Shown here: positions 1 to 10,254 of the stretch, piece after piece
How positions within the stretch are numbered: position 1 is the first letter of the stretch
How the letters are laid out: every line of letters starts with the position of its first letter
Assembly (NCBI RefSeq): GCF_032854445.1
Contig: NC_088295.1
Coordinates: forward strand, 25,407,385-25,471,384
Direction of reading: 5' to 3'
DNA length: 64,000 nt
Source: Liolophura sinensis
Taxonomy: Eukaryota; Mollusca; Polyplacophora; Chitonida; Chitonidae
Made by a program: the position numbers and the translations under genes
Notes under the pieces: generated by a model
What the model was told of the DNA's origin: nothing
Database searches by the model: none
Seen by the model: only the letters and a program-made list of their open reading frames with translations

Positions 1-1937
1 CCCTCATATGCCATCTCGTGAGCTTGTCTCTTACCATGATAAGCCATCTCGTGAGCTTGTCTCTTACCATCATATCCCATCTCAATGGAACTTATCACTT
101 ACCATCATATTCCATCTCGTGGAACTTGTCACTTACCATCATATCCTATCTCAATGGAGCTTGTCACTTACCATCATATCTCATCTCAATGGAGCTTGTC
201 TCTTACCATCATATCCCATCTCGTGGAACTTGTCACTTACCATCATATCCCATCTCAATGGAACTTGTCACTTACCATCATATTCCATCTCATTGAACTT
301 GTCACTTACCATCATATCCCATCTCAATGGAGCTTGTCACTTACCATCATATCTCATCTCAATGGAACTTGTCACTTACCATCATATCCCATCTCGTGGA
401 GCTTGTCTGTTACAATCATAAGCCAGCTCATGAGCTTGTCTCTTACAATCATATCCCATCTCAGTGGAACTTGTCTCTTACCATCATATGCCATCTCGTG
501 GAACTTGTCACTTACCATCATATCCCATCTCAATGGAGCTTGTCACTTACCATCATATCTCATCTCAATGGAGCTTGTCTCTTACCATCATATCCCATCT
601 CGTGGAACTTGTCACTTACCATCATATCCCATCTCAATGGAACTTGTCACTTACCATCATATTCCATCTCATTGAACTTGTCACTTACCATCATATCCCA
701 TCTCAATGGAGCTTGTCACTTACCATCATATCTCATCTCAATGGAACTTGTCACTTACCATCATATCCCATCTCGTGGAGCTTGTCTGTTACAATCATAA
801 GCCAGCTCATGAGCTTGTCTCTTACAATCATATCCCATCTCAGTGGAACTTGTCTCTTACCATCATATCCCATCTCGTGGAACTTGTCACTTACCATCAT
901 ATCCCATCTCAATGGAGCTTGTCACTTACCATCATATCTCATCTCAATGGAGCTTGTCTCTTACCATCATATCCCATCTCGTGGAACTTGTCACTTACCA
1001 TCATATCCCATCTCAATGGAACTTGTCACTTACCATCATATCCCATCTCAGTGGAACTTGTCTCTTACCATCATATCCCATCTCATGGAACTTGTCACTT
1101 ACAATCATATCTCATCTCAATGGAACTTGTCACTTACCATCATATCCCATCTCGTGGAACTTGTCTCTTACCATCATAAGCCATCTCGTGGAACTTGTCT
1201 CTTACCATCATATCCCATCTCAATGGAACTTGTCTCTTACCATCATATCCCATCTCAATGGAACTTGTCTCTTACCATCATATCCCATCTTGTGGAACTT
1301 GTCACTTACAATCATATCTCATCTCAATGGAACTTGTCACTTATCATCATATCCCATCTTGTGGAACTTGTCACTTACCATCATATCCCATCTCGTGGAA
1401 CTTGTCACTTACCATCATATCCCATCTCGTGGAACTTGTCACTTACAATCATAAGCCATCTCAATGGAACTTGTCTCTTACCATCATATCCCATCTCATT
1501 GAACTTGTCACTTACCATCATATCTCATCTCAATGGAACTTGTCACTTACCATCATATCCCATCTCAATGGAACTTGTCTCTTACCATCATAAGCCATCT
1601 CGTGGAACTTGTCTCTTACCATCATATCCCATCTCAATGGAACTTGTCTCTTACCATCATATCCCATCTCAATGGAACTTGTCACTTACCATCATATCCC
1701 ATCTCGTGGAACTTGTCACTTACCATCATAAGCCATCTCGTGGAACTTGTCTCTTACCATCATATCCCATCTCATTGAACTTGTCACCTACCATCATATG
1801 CCATCTCGTGGAACTTGTCTCTTACCATCATAAGCCATCTCGTGGAACTTGTCTCTTACCATCATATCCCATCTCAATGGAACTTGTCTCTTACCATCAT
1901 ATCCCATCTTGTGGAACTTGTCACTTACCATCATATT
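1..1937. repeat. 34/35-bp minisatellite, about 56 copies, 379-bp higher-order period
   Basis: Tandem monomers alternate between 34 bp (starting CTCGTGGAACTTGTC) and 35 bp (starting CTCAATGGAACTTGTC) and share the core CTTACCATCATATCCCAT. The rare variant AGCCAGCTCATGAGC occurs near 422 and again 379 bp later, and neighbouring monomers repeat in the same order, so 11 monomers form a higher-order unit. Plus-strand reading frames of up to 491 codons exist only because the monomer has few stops; mixed 34/35-bp lengths shift the frame repeatedly. Read on the minus strand, each monomer carries G|GTAAGTG, a near-perfect 5' splice site. The array lies just past the 3' end of the WSC/PKD gene and is cut by the window edge. 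Confidence 0.97.
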
Positions 1938-2098
1938 AAATTTTGTGGAACTTGTAACTTACTATCACGAGACATGACTTCATGTGACTTGTAACTTACC
2001 TTCACAAGACACGACTCCATGTGACTTGTAACTTACCGTCACAAGACACGACCTCATGTGACCTGTAACTTACCATCACCATCTTGTGTGGCTTGTCA
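1938..2098. repeat. Degenerate edge of the 34/35-bp minisatellite
   Basis: Four diverged units keep the words ACTTGTAACTTAC and CATGTGACTTG with a changed second half (CACAAGACACGAC). They grade into unique sequence near 2100, as expected for the old edge of a tandem array whose interior has been homogenised. Confidence 0.8.
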
Positions 2099-2117
2099 CA
2101 GAATTCATGTATGCATA

Positions 2118-2123
2118 TTTATC
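2118..2123 (-). terminator. Possible variant poly(A) signal GATAAA
   Basis: GATAAA lies about 48 nt past the TGA at 2171-2173 on the minus strand. It is a minor poly(A) hexamer, and no AATAAA occurs between that stop and the minisatellite. Weak evidence that the gene ends here. Confidence 0.25.
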
Positions 2124-2170
2124 TTTCACGAATACAAATCAATTTCCAAAATGTTGAAAAATAAATATCC

Positions 2171-2977
2171 TCAAAACAATGTCAAGATACTGTACATATT
2201 AGTTCTGTAGGCTCGAAAAAAAAAACCCACTGATTTTTCATGCTTCTCAAGGACTGGAAAAGTTATCTCAAATTCGAGGATTTTCAAGGGCTTCAAGACA
2301 GGCTGGAAGAAATCCTGTTGTGACTTACCACCATGAGGCATGATCTCCACTTGTACATCTTGACTTGTTTCAAAGCAAGCCGAGGTGTTGAGGATGATGT
2401 CATCAATACCATTGCCTATGGAGATGTTGGTACTCGCTATTTGTGGGATACTGGTGATATAGTTGTTCTCCACCTTAAGCTGCACAGTGAACAAATCATT
2501 GGTGTTATAGGAATGTTTCAGTTTAATGTTAACTGGTTTGTTGATGACTGCCCTCAGCAGGTGTCTTTTTGAGGCCGTTGATGAAAAGCTCGAAACAATG
2601 TCATCTACATTTATGCTGTTTGTTGTCGTGAAATCTTCCTCGCCAGTTTTAGCCGGAATGGCCCCTAATGTCACAGATGCACCAAAGCCTAGTATATATC
2701 CTTTCTTGATCTCCACCTGCTTATCTGGTGTCAAAGTGAAAAAATTGTACCCAACAACTACTGCATTGTGGTTTATTGACGCAACCACAATGTAGTCATT
2801 AACTTTAGGAGATGAATCTGTATAACGCGTGACTGGGGTACAGGCTGGAGAGCAGAGTCCAGAACTGGGGCAGAAGTTGCCTGTGGTACAGTCCACCACA
2901 GCAGGGTCAGGACAAGTCCCTGCCTGACAACTGTTCTCTTGGTATAAGTAACAGTTAGTGCACTTGGGTTTCAGGAC
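2171..2977 (-). CDS. WSC/PKD protein, exon 6 (Cys-containing and PKD-like C-terminal region)
   Basis: The acceptor CTTATTTCAG starts the exon in phase 0 with VLKPKCTNCYLYQENSC. Residues 303-340 are cysteine-rich (FCPSSGLCSPAC). A beta-rich part follows with KGYILGFGASVTLGAIPA, and then HSYNTNDLFTVQLKVENN, the closing strands of a PKD-type domain. As drawn, the frame ends at a TGA after a T10 run, giving a tail (VGFFFRAYRTN...) that looks less protein-like than the rest. The alternative is a weak donor CA|GTGGGT just before the T-run, near 2230, with the gene continuing left of or beyond the minisatellite. The body of the exon is well supported; its 3' end is not. Confidence 0.75.
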   Translation of the reverse strand, partial: VLKPKCTNCYLYQENSCQAGTCPDPAVVDCTTGNFCPSSGLCSPACTPVTRYTDSSPKVNDYIVVASINHNAVVVGYNFFTLTPDKQVEIKKGYILGFGASVTLGAIPAKTGEEDFTTTNSINVDDIVSSFSSTASKRHLLRAVINKPVNIKLKHSYNTNDLFTVQLKVENNYITSIPQIASTNISIGNGIDDIILNTSACFETSQDVQVEIMPHGGKSQQDFFQPVLKPLKILEFEITFPVLEKHEKSVGFFFRAYRTNMYSILTLF

Positions 2978-4152
2978 CTGAAATAAGACAATGGGGATTT
3001 TAACAATACCATGCAGGTATTTGTATGTCCTAATACTATCCTTATCCGAGTGATCTAGAGTGTAGTTCTTGAAAAGACTTAAGACAGCTTTACTATGATA
3101 ACTAACACAATGTCTACAAATGGCAATTTTTGTAGTTCAAGTACAAACTCTGCCAATGAGAGCACAGATAAATAGGTACATATTTTCAGGTATCTTGAGC
3201 TTAGCTTTCACAAGATAATTTTGAATTGTTTGAGGTCAACAAGAAACATAGTGCTGAAATGAAAAAAAAATGGAAAGCAGTTTCTAGTTCATCATAAACC
3301 TTTAGAGAACATTTAATAAGGCTAATACAAAAAGCTTAGACAGTTTAATCTGACCGTGGCTTTATAATTTTGAACAGTAGACAACATGTTTCATGATACT
3401 ATATAAGCATATTATATTTTCCCCAAGTTTTCTTTGACTAAATTTGTTGACATCATCAGCACTACATCATCATAACACAGCTCCACAACACAAATGGTAA
3501 AGACAGTGAACAACCGCTGGTGGATGTACATTATATTGGCAGCAATGCATCACTGTGATCAGGCCGGCCAGCAGACCACCATGCGTGAGTAGCTGTTTCA
3601 ACACGGCAAGTGAGCAGAGCGTGAAGATAGGTTCCTGGCGTAGGAACGCGCTATGCCCAGAGTACGTGATATCACGCACTCAATCTGATTTTGGGTGATG
3701 GTGGTACTGTAAACTGTACCTGGCCAAAACGTAGGCAAGTTATTATACAAAATGCACTATTAATGATCCTATGAAGACTAGAAGTCCAGCTCATTAAAAA
3801 CAGGACTTGGAAGGTGGCCTTTGTTGACATTGTTCATAGTACCATCTCAATGTTCCCAAACTAGTATCTGTCACTTAAGTTACTACCCCTTCACCATTGA
3901 GGTTGCATTTTTTGATTCTCCTCTTACTGAATCATAAAGAGGTTTCAAGTGAACATAGATTGCCTTCTTTGCATGTTAAACGTAACTAAACACACATGCA
4001 TATTTATTTATGTCATTTAGGACAAAAACAAAAAAGCATGTAGGTGAGATAACAGACAATCTGACAAAACTTTGCCATTAAAACCAAATAATGTTTTTTT
4101 TTTTTTACTATGTCATGTAAGTTAATGTAAAACAGAAAAGAACCAAGCTTAC
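2978..4152 (-). other. Intron 5 of the WSC/PKD gene
   Basis: About 1.2 kb between consensus donor GTAAGC (exon 5) and acceptor TTTCAG (exon 6). AT-rich with several homopolymer runs. I see no repeat family and no further exon in it. Confidence 0.75.
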
Positions 4153-4316
4153 CAAGAAGTTAGCAGTTCCAGGACTTCCAGTAGCATAAAACTCAAAAGC
4201 AGTTAAGACACCATCTTCGTGAAACTCTGAAGCTGGCATGATCAGAGTGCCTGAAATTCCTGCTGAGGGAGCTGTTTTGTCAGGCACTGCAGGACCAGCA
4301 TAAAACTTGCCAACGT
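4153..4316 (-). CDS. WSC/PKD protein, exon 5 (linking module)
   Basis: Acceptor TTGGATAG and donor TTCTTG|GTAAGC; phase 1 in, phase 0 out. Encodes residues 248-302, with phrases GKFYAGPAVPD, SGTLIMPASEF and GVLTAFEFYATGSPGTANFL. I do not recognise a named domain. The alternating hydrophobic pattern suggests beta strands, and it runs into the cysteine-containing start of exon 6. Confidence 0.82.
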
Positions 4317-4597
4317 CTATCCAAAGTACAAGGAAATGTGATATCAAAATATGCATCACTGTATAATGTTTAATCTCAACAATGAATTAATGATTTTTCA
4401 TCATTCTAGTTTTTTGTGTTCGCCACTATTCAAATTCACAGGAGAAATATTGATCAGTCTATTTTTAATAGTGAAAGGATGACAAAACAATTTTATACAA
4501 AGTCCGCCAGCCCTCAGTGGCTCTTTGCTCATCAATCATTTAATCAAGTTTCTTTCAATCAAAACTGGCAATGGTGTGTTACAGTCAAAACATATAC

Positions 4598-4778
4598 CTG
4601 CAATACTGAATGTCTCCACAAAGCCATCTCCAAAGTCCACTGTAGCCTTCATGGAATTGCCAGCTTGGACTGTTGCATTGCACTCAAACTCGTGGAAGGA
4701 GACGTCAGCTTCTGGGCATTGGATCTCCACGGCTCCCACTGCTTCATGAACCAGAACAGCAGTCGAGGCTTGCAATTC
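4598..4778 (-). CDS. WSC/PKD protein, exon 4 (second PKD-like segment)
   Basis: Acceptor GTAACAG, donor GCAG|GTATATG; phase 0 in, phase 1 out, 60 codons plus one base (residues 188-247). The sequence has the PKD hallmark VDFGDGFVETFS at about 234-245. The usual second half (aromatic, then PGxYxVxxxV) is missing, because the next exon switches to a different module, so this is a partial or divergent PKD fold. Confidence 0.85.
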
Positions 4779-5034
4779 CTGTTACCAACATTGATATAGC
4801 CGCATAAATCAGCATATTGATTCCTGATCTTCAGAATGATCAGATAATGTGTAGTACCAGTTATATAGAACAAAATACTGTAGATCTATAGCTCTGTACA
4901 CAGTATTTACATGTACTTTTACACATTATACATTCTCAGTCAATTTTATCAATACATGGCAATACACCAAATCAATGTAAAAACTGTTAAGTATACAGCG
5001 TTATTATACATGTACAACAACACAAAATCAAAAG

Positions 5035-5376
5035 AGAAAGAAAGAAAAAAATTTTTACTTTCACTTTTAACCAGTTTTGTTTACATTCCTCTTTCAATTT
5101 AAACTTTTTTAATATTGGTAATCACTGTCATGAAAGCAAGGCTGGAGACTGTAATGCTACAGCTGGAGGAGAAATATGGTTAAAAGTCTTAAGTAAAAAC
5201 TAAGTGAAAGAAAGAAACCAAAAAAGTTTTACTTTCACATATACCCAGTCTTCTTTACATTCCTCTTTGAATTTAAACTATTATGACACTGGTAATCACT
5301 ATCACAAAAGCAAGGCTGGGAGACTTTAATGTTAAACCCAGAGGAGACCTATGGTTAGAAGTCTACAGTAAAGATC
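5035..5376. repeat. 172-bp tandem duplication in intron 3, touching the exon 3 donor
   Basis: Two head-to-tail copies, about 5035-5203 and 5204-5376. Both carry TTACATTCCTCTTT, AATTTAAACT, TGGTAATCACT and AAAGCAAGGCTGG in the same order, about 172 bp apart. The right copy ends within a few bases of the exon 3 splice donor, so the duplication fills over half of the 602-bp intron. Confidence 0.85.
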
Positions 5377-5380
5377 CTAC

Positions 5381-5883
5381 CTGTCCAGGACCACCAGCAT
5401 CTGATGCCACCAAAACCACATCATATTCTCCCGGATTCTGAAATGACTTAAAGTACATGTCTGTATGATTTTCAGGGGTGAATCCAGCGCCATCTCCGTA
5501 ATTAAGCTTGTAATTGACCTGCAGTTCAGAGGTGATGGTAATGGTGAAATCGACACGCTCGCTAACATGTACTATCTGCTTCGATACGACCAGACTCAGG
5601 TCTGAGATGAAGCCGCCGACTCGGTACACGCTTACATAGTCTTTGCCCCCACACTCGTAGCCACCCACACAGGTGCGATCACAGAGTGTATCATTATTTA
5701 TTGTCAGCTCCAGCACATGGGCACAGAAGCAATACTTCCCCTGGGCTATGGCCAAGTATTCATAGCCGAAGTTAGAGCATGCCAGAGCACAACCATTAGG
5801 GGTGACACTGCTAGGGCTGTAACCACCAGGGGACACACGGAAGTTTCTGTTTCTCTTGTTCTCTTTGTAACAGCCAACTCTTT
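5381..5883 (-). CDS. WSC/PKD protein, exon 3 (WSC domain and first PKD domain)
   Basis: The acceptor is TTTCCTGCAG and the donor GGACAG|GTAGG; incoming phase 1, outgoing phase 0. Residues 20-109 match the WSC pattern: GCY near the start, CXXXC (C51, C55), a YCFC pair (C71, C73), then C87, C91, ECGG (C97) and SVYRVG. Eight cysteines is the usual WSC number. WSC domains are extracellular and associated with carbohydrate binding. Residues 110-187 form a PKD-type beta-sandwich with NYGDG (148-151) and the closing strand NPGEYDVVLVASD. N-glycosylation sequons (for example ENHT) fit a secreted location. The splice follows directly from the signal peptide after a 7.5-kb intron. Confidence 0.88.
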
Positions 5884-7129
5884 CTGCAGGAAACAAAATA
5901 CAAGAGCCCAAATTTTTGTAGGTAAAAAGTAGAACTAGATTTTACAAAAAGGTTTAAGTTGAGAATATGTATATAACTTTAATCTTAACATCTTTTGGCA
6001 AACTGATTTAGCTAGACACCATCAGGAATAAATGGGAATGTCAAATCTCTTTCTCAAAGACTGCCACTCATACTGTATAACACTTATCCATACTAATACT
6101 AATCCAGGTCACCTCATATGACTGCCAGGTAATATCAGAAATTGTTGAAAATAGACATAAAAATTGAAACCAGAGGCAGTAGACTCAACTAGGAAAAAAG
6201 AAAAGCGACGAAAAACAATAATAACTGAACAGCCTACGTGACAAGAAATAATATAAGTCTGTGTAAGCACAAACCAATACCTAATCATAGCTGAGTAACT
6301 TTTACGGTGCCCTCTCAAATTTTATGTTAATCGAGATTCCCGCCAAATAAGGGGAGACAACAATTCCGCCTCACAAATTATCTCCCTTTAAATCTGATGT
6401 GTAAATTCTAAATCACAAAAAAAAACCTACATTGGGGTGGAATGCGCCAACACAAATCACTTTCCATTAGCCCCACAAAATTCTACTGAGCATGTTTGTT
6501 ATTTTCATTAAGAGCTTTCACATCCTAATATTACAACAGCCACATTATATTACAATACTCAGCATTATTTTACAACACTAAACGTTACATTACACAAAGA
6601 TTACCACCGTCCTGCTACAAATAACACGTGCAAGCTCCACAGATTAGCAAATACATACAACAAATATTAATCTCATTTCATCAAACTAAGACAGATATTA
6701 AATGGACTAATGTTAAAAGCACAACAGCTAAGAAACCAAATATTATATTAACTTAACGCAACTGAGTGCAGATGAGTAGCCTATTGTACCATATGCTGGT
6801 TGGCATTTAAGTGCATGCTTCTAACCATAGCTATTCTACACACGTGCAGAAAGTATAATCTTTTTCAAATAATTTCTCACCGGCGTCTGTTCTATTAGCT
6901 GTGTTAAAATACAAAACAAAACGCACACATGTTAAACAGTTTGGCTTTGAGCACACATACTTATACATATGCATATATGCTTATACATATCAGTCAAAAC
7001 TTCTTGTAGAAACAATTTAGGGAATTCCATAACGCACGGACAACACACCCTCACAAACTAACGAGGATTTATCTGAATAACTGAGCTATTAAAGAGTTAT
7101 GCTTAAAGAAGATTGCCATTTAGAATTGT

Positions 7130-7345
7130 TTTGTTTAATAATTTTTCTCTTACACGGCGGCCGTGGGGTTTGTGGGTCGAGAACACCGAAGTATCCTGGG
7201 TAAACCACCGCACTTGGCTATGAGCCTGCCAAACTTCCTGACTTAAAGCCCCAGCCATAGTTGGATTCGAACAGACGACCTCAGTGGTCAAGTGGGTGAC
7301 AGTTGCAACGAGGCAGCGCTTTAACCTACGGACTGGGCAAGGCCC
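7130..7345 (-). mobile_element. tRNA-derived SINE, second family
   Basis: Minus strand. A tRNA-like head has A-box-like TAGGTTAAAGCG (7317-7329) and perfect B-box GTTCGAATCC (7263-7272). The body GTGCGGTGGTTTACCCAGG and the tail GGCCGCCGTGTAAG resemble the 3' half of other SINEs here. Pol III internal promoter boxes mark it as a SINE rather than a tRNA gene: it cannot fold into a full cloverleaf. Confidence 0.75.
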
Positions 7346-8039
7346 TCTGCATGTGCCAGGTAGAAATTCTTCTTTCTTTACACGAACCGCATGCGTGGTG
7401 TGTGATTGACATTTGCTCATCTTCATTTCCATTTGCATCATCTAACTCATATTAAAACTTATGCCTGGCCATTATTTTTACAGCTAAAAAAGCTGCTAAC
7501 GTCATCGATGTACATCGCATGAACATCGTCGGGCTAATAACAGATTTTTTTCGTTCATTTATCCTAAATTTTGAAGGTCTGTCTATTAACGCATTTGTTG
7601 TATCTGCCAGGCCTGCTGAACTGTTGGAATCTGTTTTTGGTGCGATCTATGGTTCATAACCTTCACCTATGAGGCATTTATCGCTTTCCCCTAAAGTACC
7701 ATGCTCGGTGTTATCACGTGGAGACTTAATATGAGTTTTATCATCAATATTCCAGTAAAAGCGTATAAAGTTACATTGTTTGTCCTCGGCTGTCAGAAAT
7801 GTTTTGTGTCGTTCTCTTATTGATTTTTCTTTTGTTGTTTCATGCCACACTTATATATACTTCTGTTTACAGGCCGGCTAACCGAACAAAAGAAGTGAAA
7901 AGCAGCCGAGTAAAACTATAGGGTGTTTACGTTGTCGTTATGGTTGACATGGTAGCTTGCTAAGTTACGGCTTGTGCCTAGTAAAAAATCAATGCCGCAA
8001 ACAGAAACGTTGTAAGGTAGTGCCGAGTACAGTAGTATG

Positions 8040-8225
8040 TTAAAATGTCAGATCGACCGATCGTGACAATACTCGATATCCGCCGCTGTGTCGTTGCCCA
8101 GCAATCCTGGTCAACACGGAGATTAATCGTTTGACTACTGACTCCCGATAAAATCCATACAAGGCACCAGGAACAGCAGGGATGTACGCTAAAACACGGA
8201 TCTCTTCCTGCTGCAGACCAACCAT
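8040..8225 (-). CDS. Unrecognised 61-codon open frame inside intron 2
   Basis: Minus-strand frame starting MVGLQQEEIRVLAYIPAVPG and ending RVLSRSVDLTF. I do not recognise it. Codon use looks mixed rather than repeat-like, and no repeat family covers it. A TATATATAA box lies at 8251-8259, only about 25 bp upstream, so a normally spaced transcript would start almost at the ATG. It may be a nested small gene, an alternative exon, or chance. Confidence 0.2.
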   Translation of the reverse strand: MVGLQQEEIRVLAYIPAVPGALYGFYRESVVKRLISVLTRIAGQRHSGGYRVLSRSVDLTF

Positions 8226-8519
8226 AAAAATACAACTCCTATGTCACGTATTATATATACTGCAGCAGCCGTGAAATGCATGTTATGCATACGTTTGAAA
8301 AATTAAAACGTATGATAAAAGAACTCCAACTTTGTCAAGAAATTCCTTTTATTGATTCTTGACGAAGTTTCTTGAGCAATTTAGTATTAATGGTGATATA
8401 TTTAGTCTCTGTATTTGTTTGAAAATTTCTGTCATGATATACTCTATTACACACAAGAATAAATTGATTTTCAGAATCTTTTGCACGCCCTTAACACAAC
8501 CTGTGAAAAAAACTTTTCT

Positions 8520-9830
8520 CTTTAGGTAAGCGTTCGACTTTTTTGAATATTGTTGGTGAACTGATTTCCTCCCGAAACCCCCGTGTATTGAAAATCAATG
8601 CTCATATACGCGCGCTTGAAAAACTGAAAACGGATTCCCATGAAAATGTCTCTCGTGAAATTTATTCCCATAAATATAATACTTTTCCAAATTAATGTCT
8701 GTGTGTAAAAGCCCCTACTTTTTTTAAATACAGGTGATAAACACACGCAAAAAAAATGATTTTTGACATTCTGTTTTCCATAAACGCCCATCTTACGAAA
8801 AGTGAAATCCATAAACGCCAAACATTTAAAAACAGCTGGCCCTCCATACACTCTACCCTTCTGAAATGTTTTCCATATAAAAGTACATTTTATTGGAAGA
8901 CTGAATCAAACACACGCCGTCTACCTGAAAGCTGAAATAAAAACCTGACGTACATTGACAAGACGCTTCGAGTGGCTCTTTGTCGACTACACTGTCGTCG
9001 AGGCTCTGATTTTACTATCCATCCCGTAGTCTCTGGTATCCTTTATATCCCATAAACACCCGATGATAGAAGATGATTCCAATAGTAGAGACTCGTCCTT
9101 GGAAATCTGACTTCCACAAATTAACGTCTTTCTTGGAAAACTGATTGTCATGTTTTTGAAACATATTATTGTAAACGGTCGACGCCTGAAAACTGATTTC
9201 CAGAAAAATTCCCATGCACGTTAGAACCGAGTACGACGTAAAACAACAATCAAATAAATAAATAAATAGAACTGTGCAAATTCCCTTATCATTCTCTTGA
9301 AAACTGGTTACCATAAAGGACAGTCCTGTAAGAAATGAAACCTACCTGGGATCAGGACAAACTGTCCATCTTGATCCTAGATCCGACAAAATGACTTCGA
9401 AAGGCTAATTTATTAAAAACGGTATCCCACAAATGCTCTTCTGCTGAAAACCGACTCTCATTAACACCAATCGTCCGAATACCGTAAACGTAAGCTCATG
9501 AAATCTGTCCCCATAAATTTCTGCCTTTTGAAAACTGATTCCCATAAACCCCAGTCTTTTGAAACATGTTCTTTAAACTTTCTTCGTCGGAATACTGATC
9601 CTCATGTCCTTAATCCCTAATTACTATAAACATTAGTTTTTTGTAAACTGCTTTGAAAATCGAATCCTAAAGCTGATTAGATAGGAAACAATCTTTTGAA
9701 AAATGAATTTTCATTTCTGTCTTTTGAAAACATATTTCTCATTAAATAATATAATAACATACATGTATTTATAACACTAAATAAAATACGTTCTTCTGAA
9801 AGCTAAAGCTCATGAACAACCGTCTTTGGG
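8520..9830. repeat. Degenerate array, period about 30-31 bp
   Basis: The phrase TTTTGAAAACTGATTCCCAT, followed by AAAC or AAATT words, recurs roughly every 30 bp with heavy divergence (clear near 8610-8700, 9120-9150 and 9500-9570). Individual units differ at many positions, so the array is old. It lies in intron 2 of the WSC/PKD gene. Confidence 0.65.
9220..9269 (+). mobile_element. SINE 3' tail fragment, first family
   Basis: GAGTACGACGTAAAACAACA followed by AATCAAATAAATAAATAA is the standard 3' end of the first SINE family, with no body. Located inside the degenerate ~30-bp array. Confidence 0.6.
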
Positions 9831-9937
9831 GCATGCATCAAAAAGATAAGTATAGATTGTGACACAGAGTTAAAGCTTATTTTCAGGCATTCACGTGTTC
9901 GTATTTTACCAACTGTTAATTTGAGCAAGTGTATATA

Positions 9938-10226
9938 TGATTTGTTGTTTTATGACCATTGAGGGGCCTCCGTGACTCAATTGGTGAGCGCTAGCGCAGC
10001 GTAATGACCCAGGATCCTCTCACCAATGTGGTCGCTGTAAGTTCAAGTCCAGCTCATGCTGGCTTCCTCTCCGGCCGTACTTGGGAAGGTTTGTCAGCAA
10101 CCTCAGGATGGTCGTGGGTTTCCCCCGGGCGCTGGGCGGTTTCCACCCACCATAATGCTGGCCGCCGTTGTATAAGTGAAATATTCTTGAGCACGGCGTA
10201 AAACGCCAATCAAATAAATAAATAGA
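9938..10226 (+). mobile_element. Full-length tRNA-derived SINE, first family, with 5' leader
   Basis: Head GGGGCCTCCGTGACTCAATT with A-box-like sequence, then GTTCAAGTCC as B-box, the body GGATGGTCGTGGGTTTCCCC, and the end TATAAGTGAAATATTCTTGA, a GTAAAACGCCAATC word and (AAATA)n. It resembles tRNA-derived SINEs of molluscs (V-SINE/RUDI type); the exact family is not verified. An extra leader, GATTTGTTGTTTTATGACC, precedes the head and recurs in the copy at 32786-33076. Confidence 0.9.
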
Positions 10227-10254
10227 AAAACAGCGATTCTTACAAATCTCTCTG

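Noticed and set aside
8-1939. Overlapping plus-strand frames of up to 491 codons
   Set aside because: They lie in the 34/35-bp minisatellite; the mixed unit length shifts frame and the peptides are translations of one short monomer.
2333-2795. Plus-strand frames of 79 and 89 codons
   Set aside because: Antisense shadows of WSC/PKD exon 6, which has splice sites and domain evidence.
4416-4799. Plus-strand 127-codon frame
   Set aside because: Antisense to WSC/PKD exon 4 and its flanking introns.
6885-6900. Possible six-base microexon (ACGCCG before GTGAGA)
   Set aside because: The exon 2 to exon 3 junction is already in phase and completes the signal peptide and WSC start; a six-base exon has no further support.
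9962-10030. tRNA gene from A/B-box match
   Set aside because: This is the tRNA-like head of a SINE, recurring with the same body elsewhere; no full cloverleaf. The same holds at 7263-7345 and 40118-40190.
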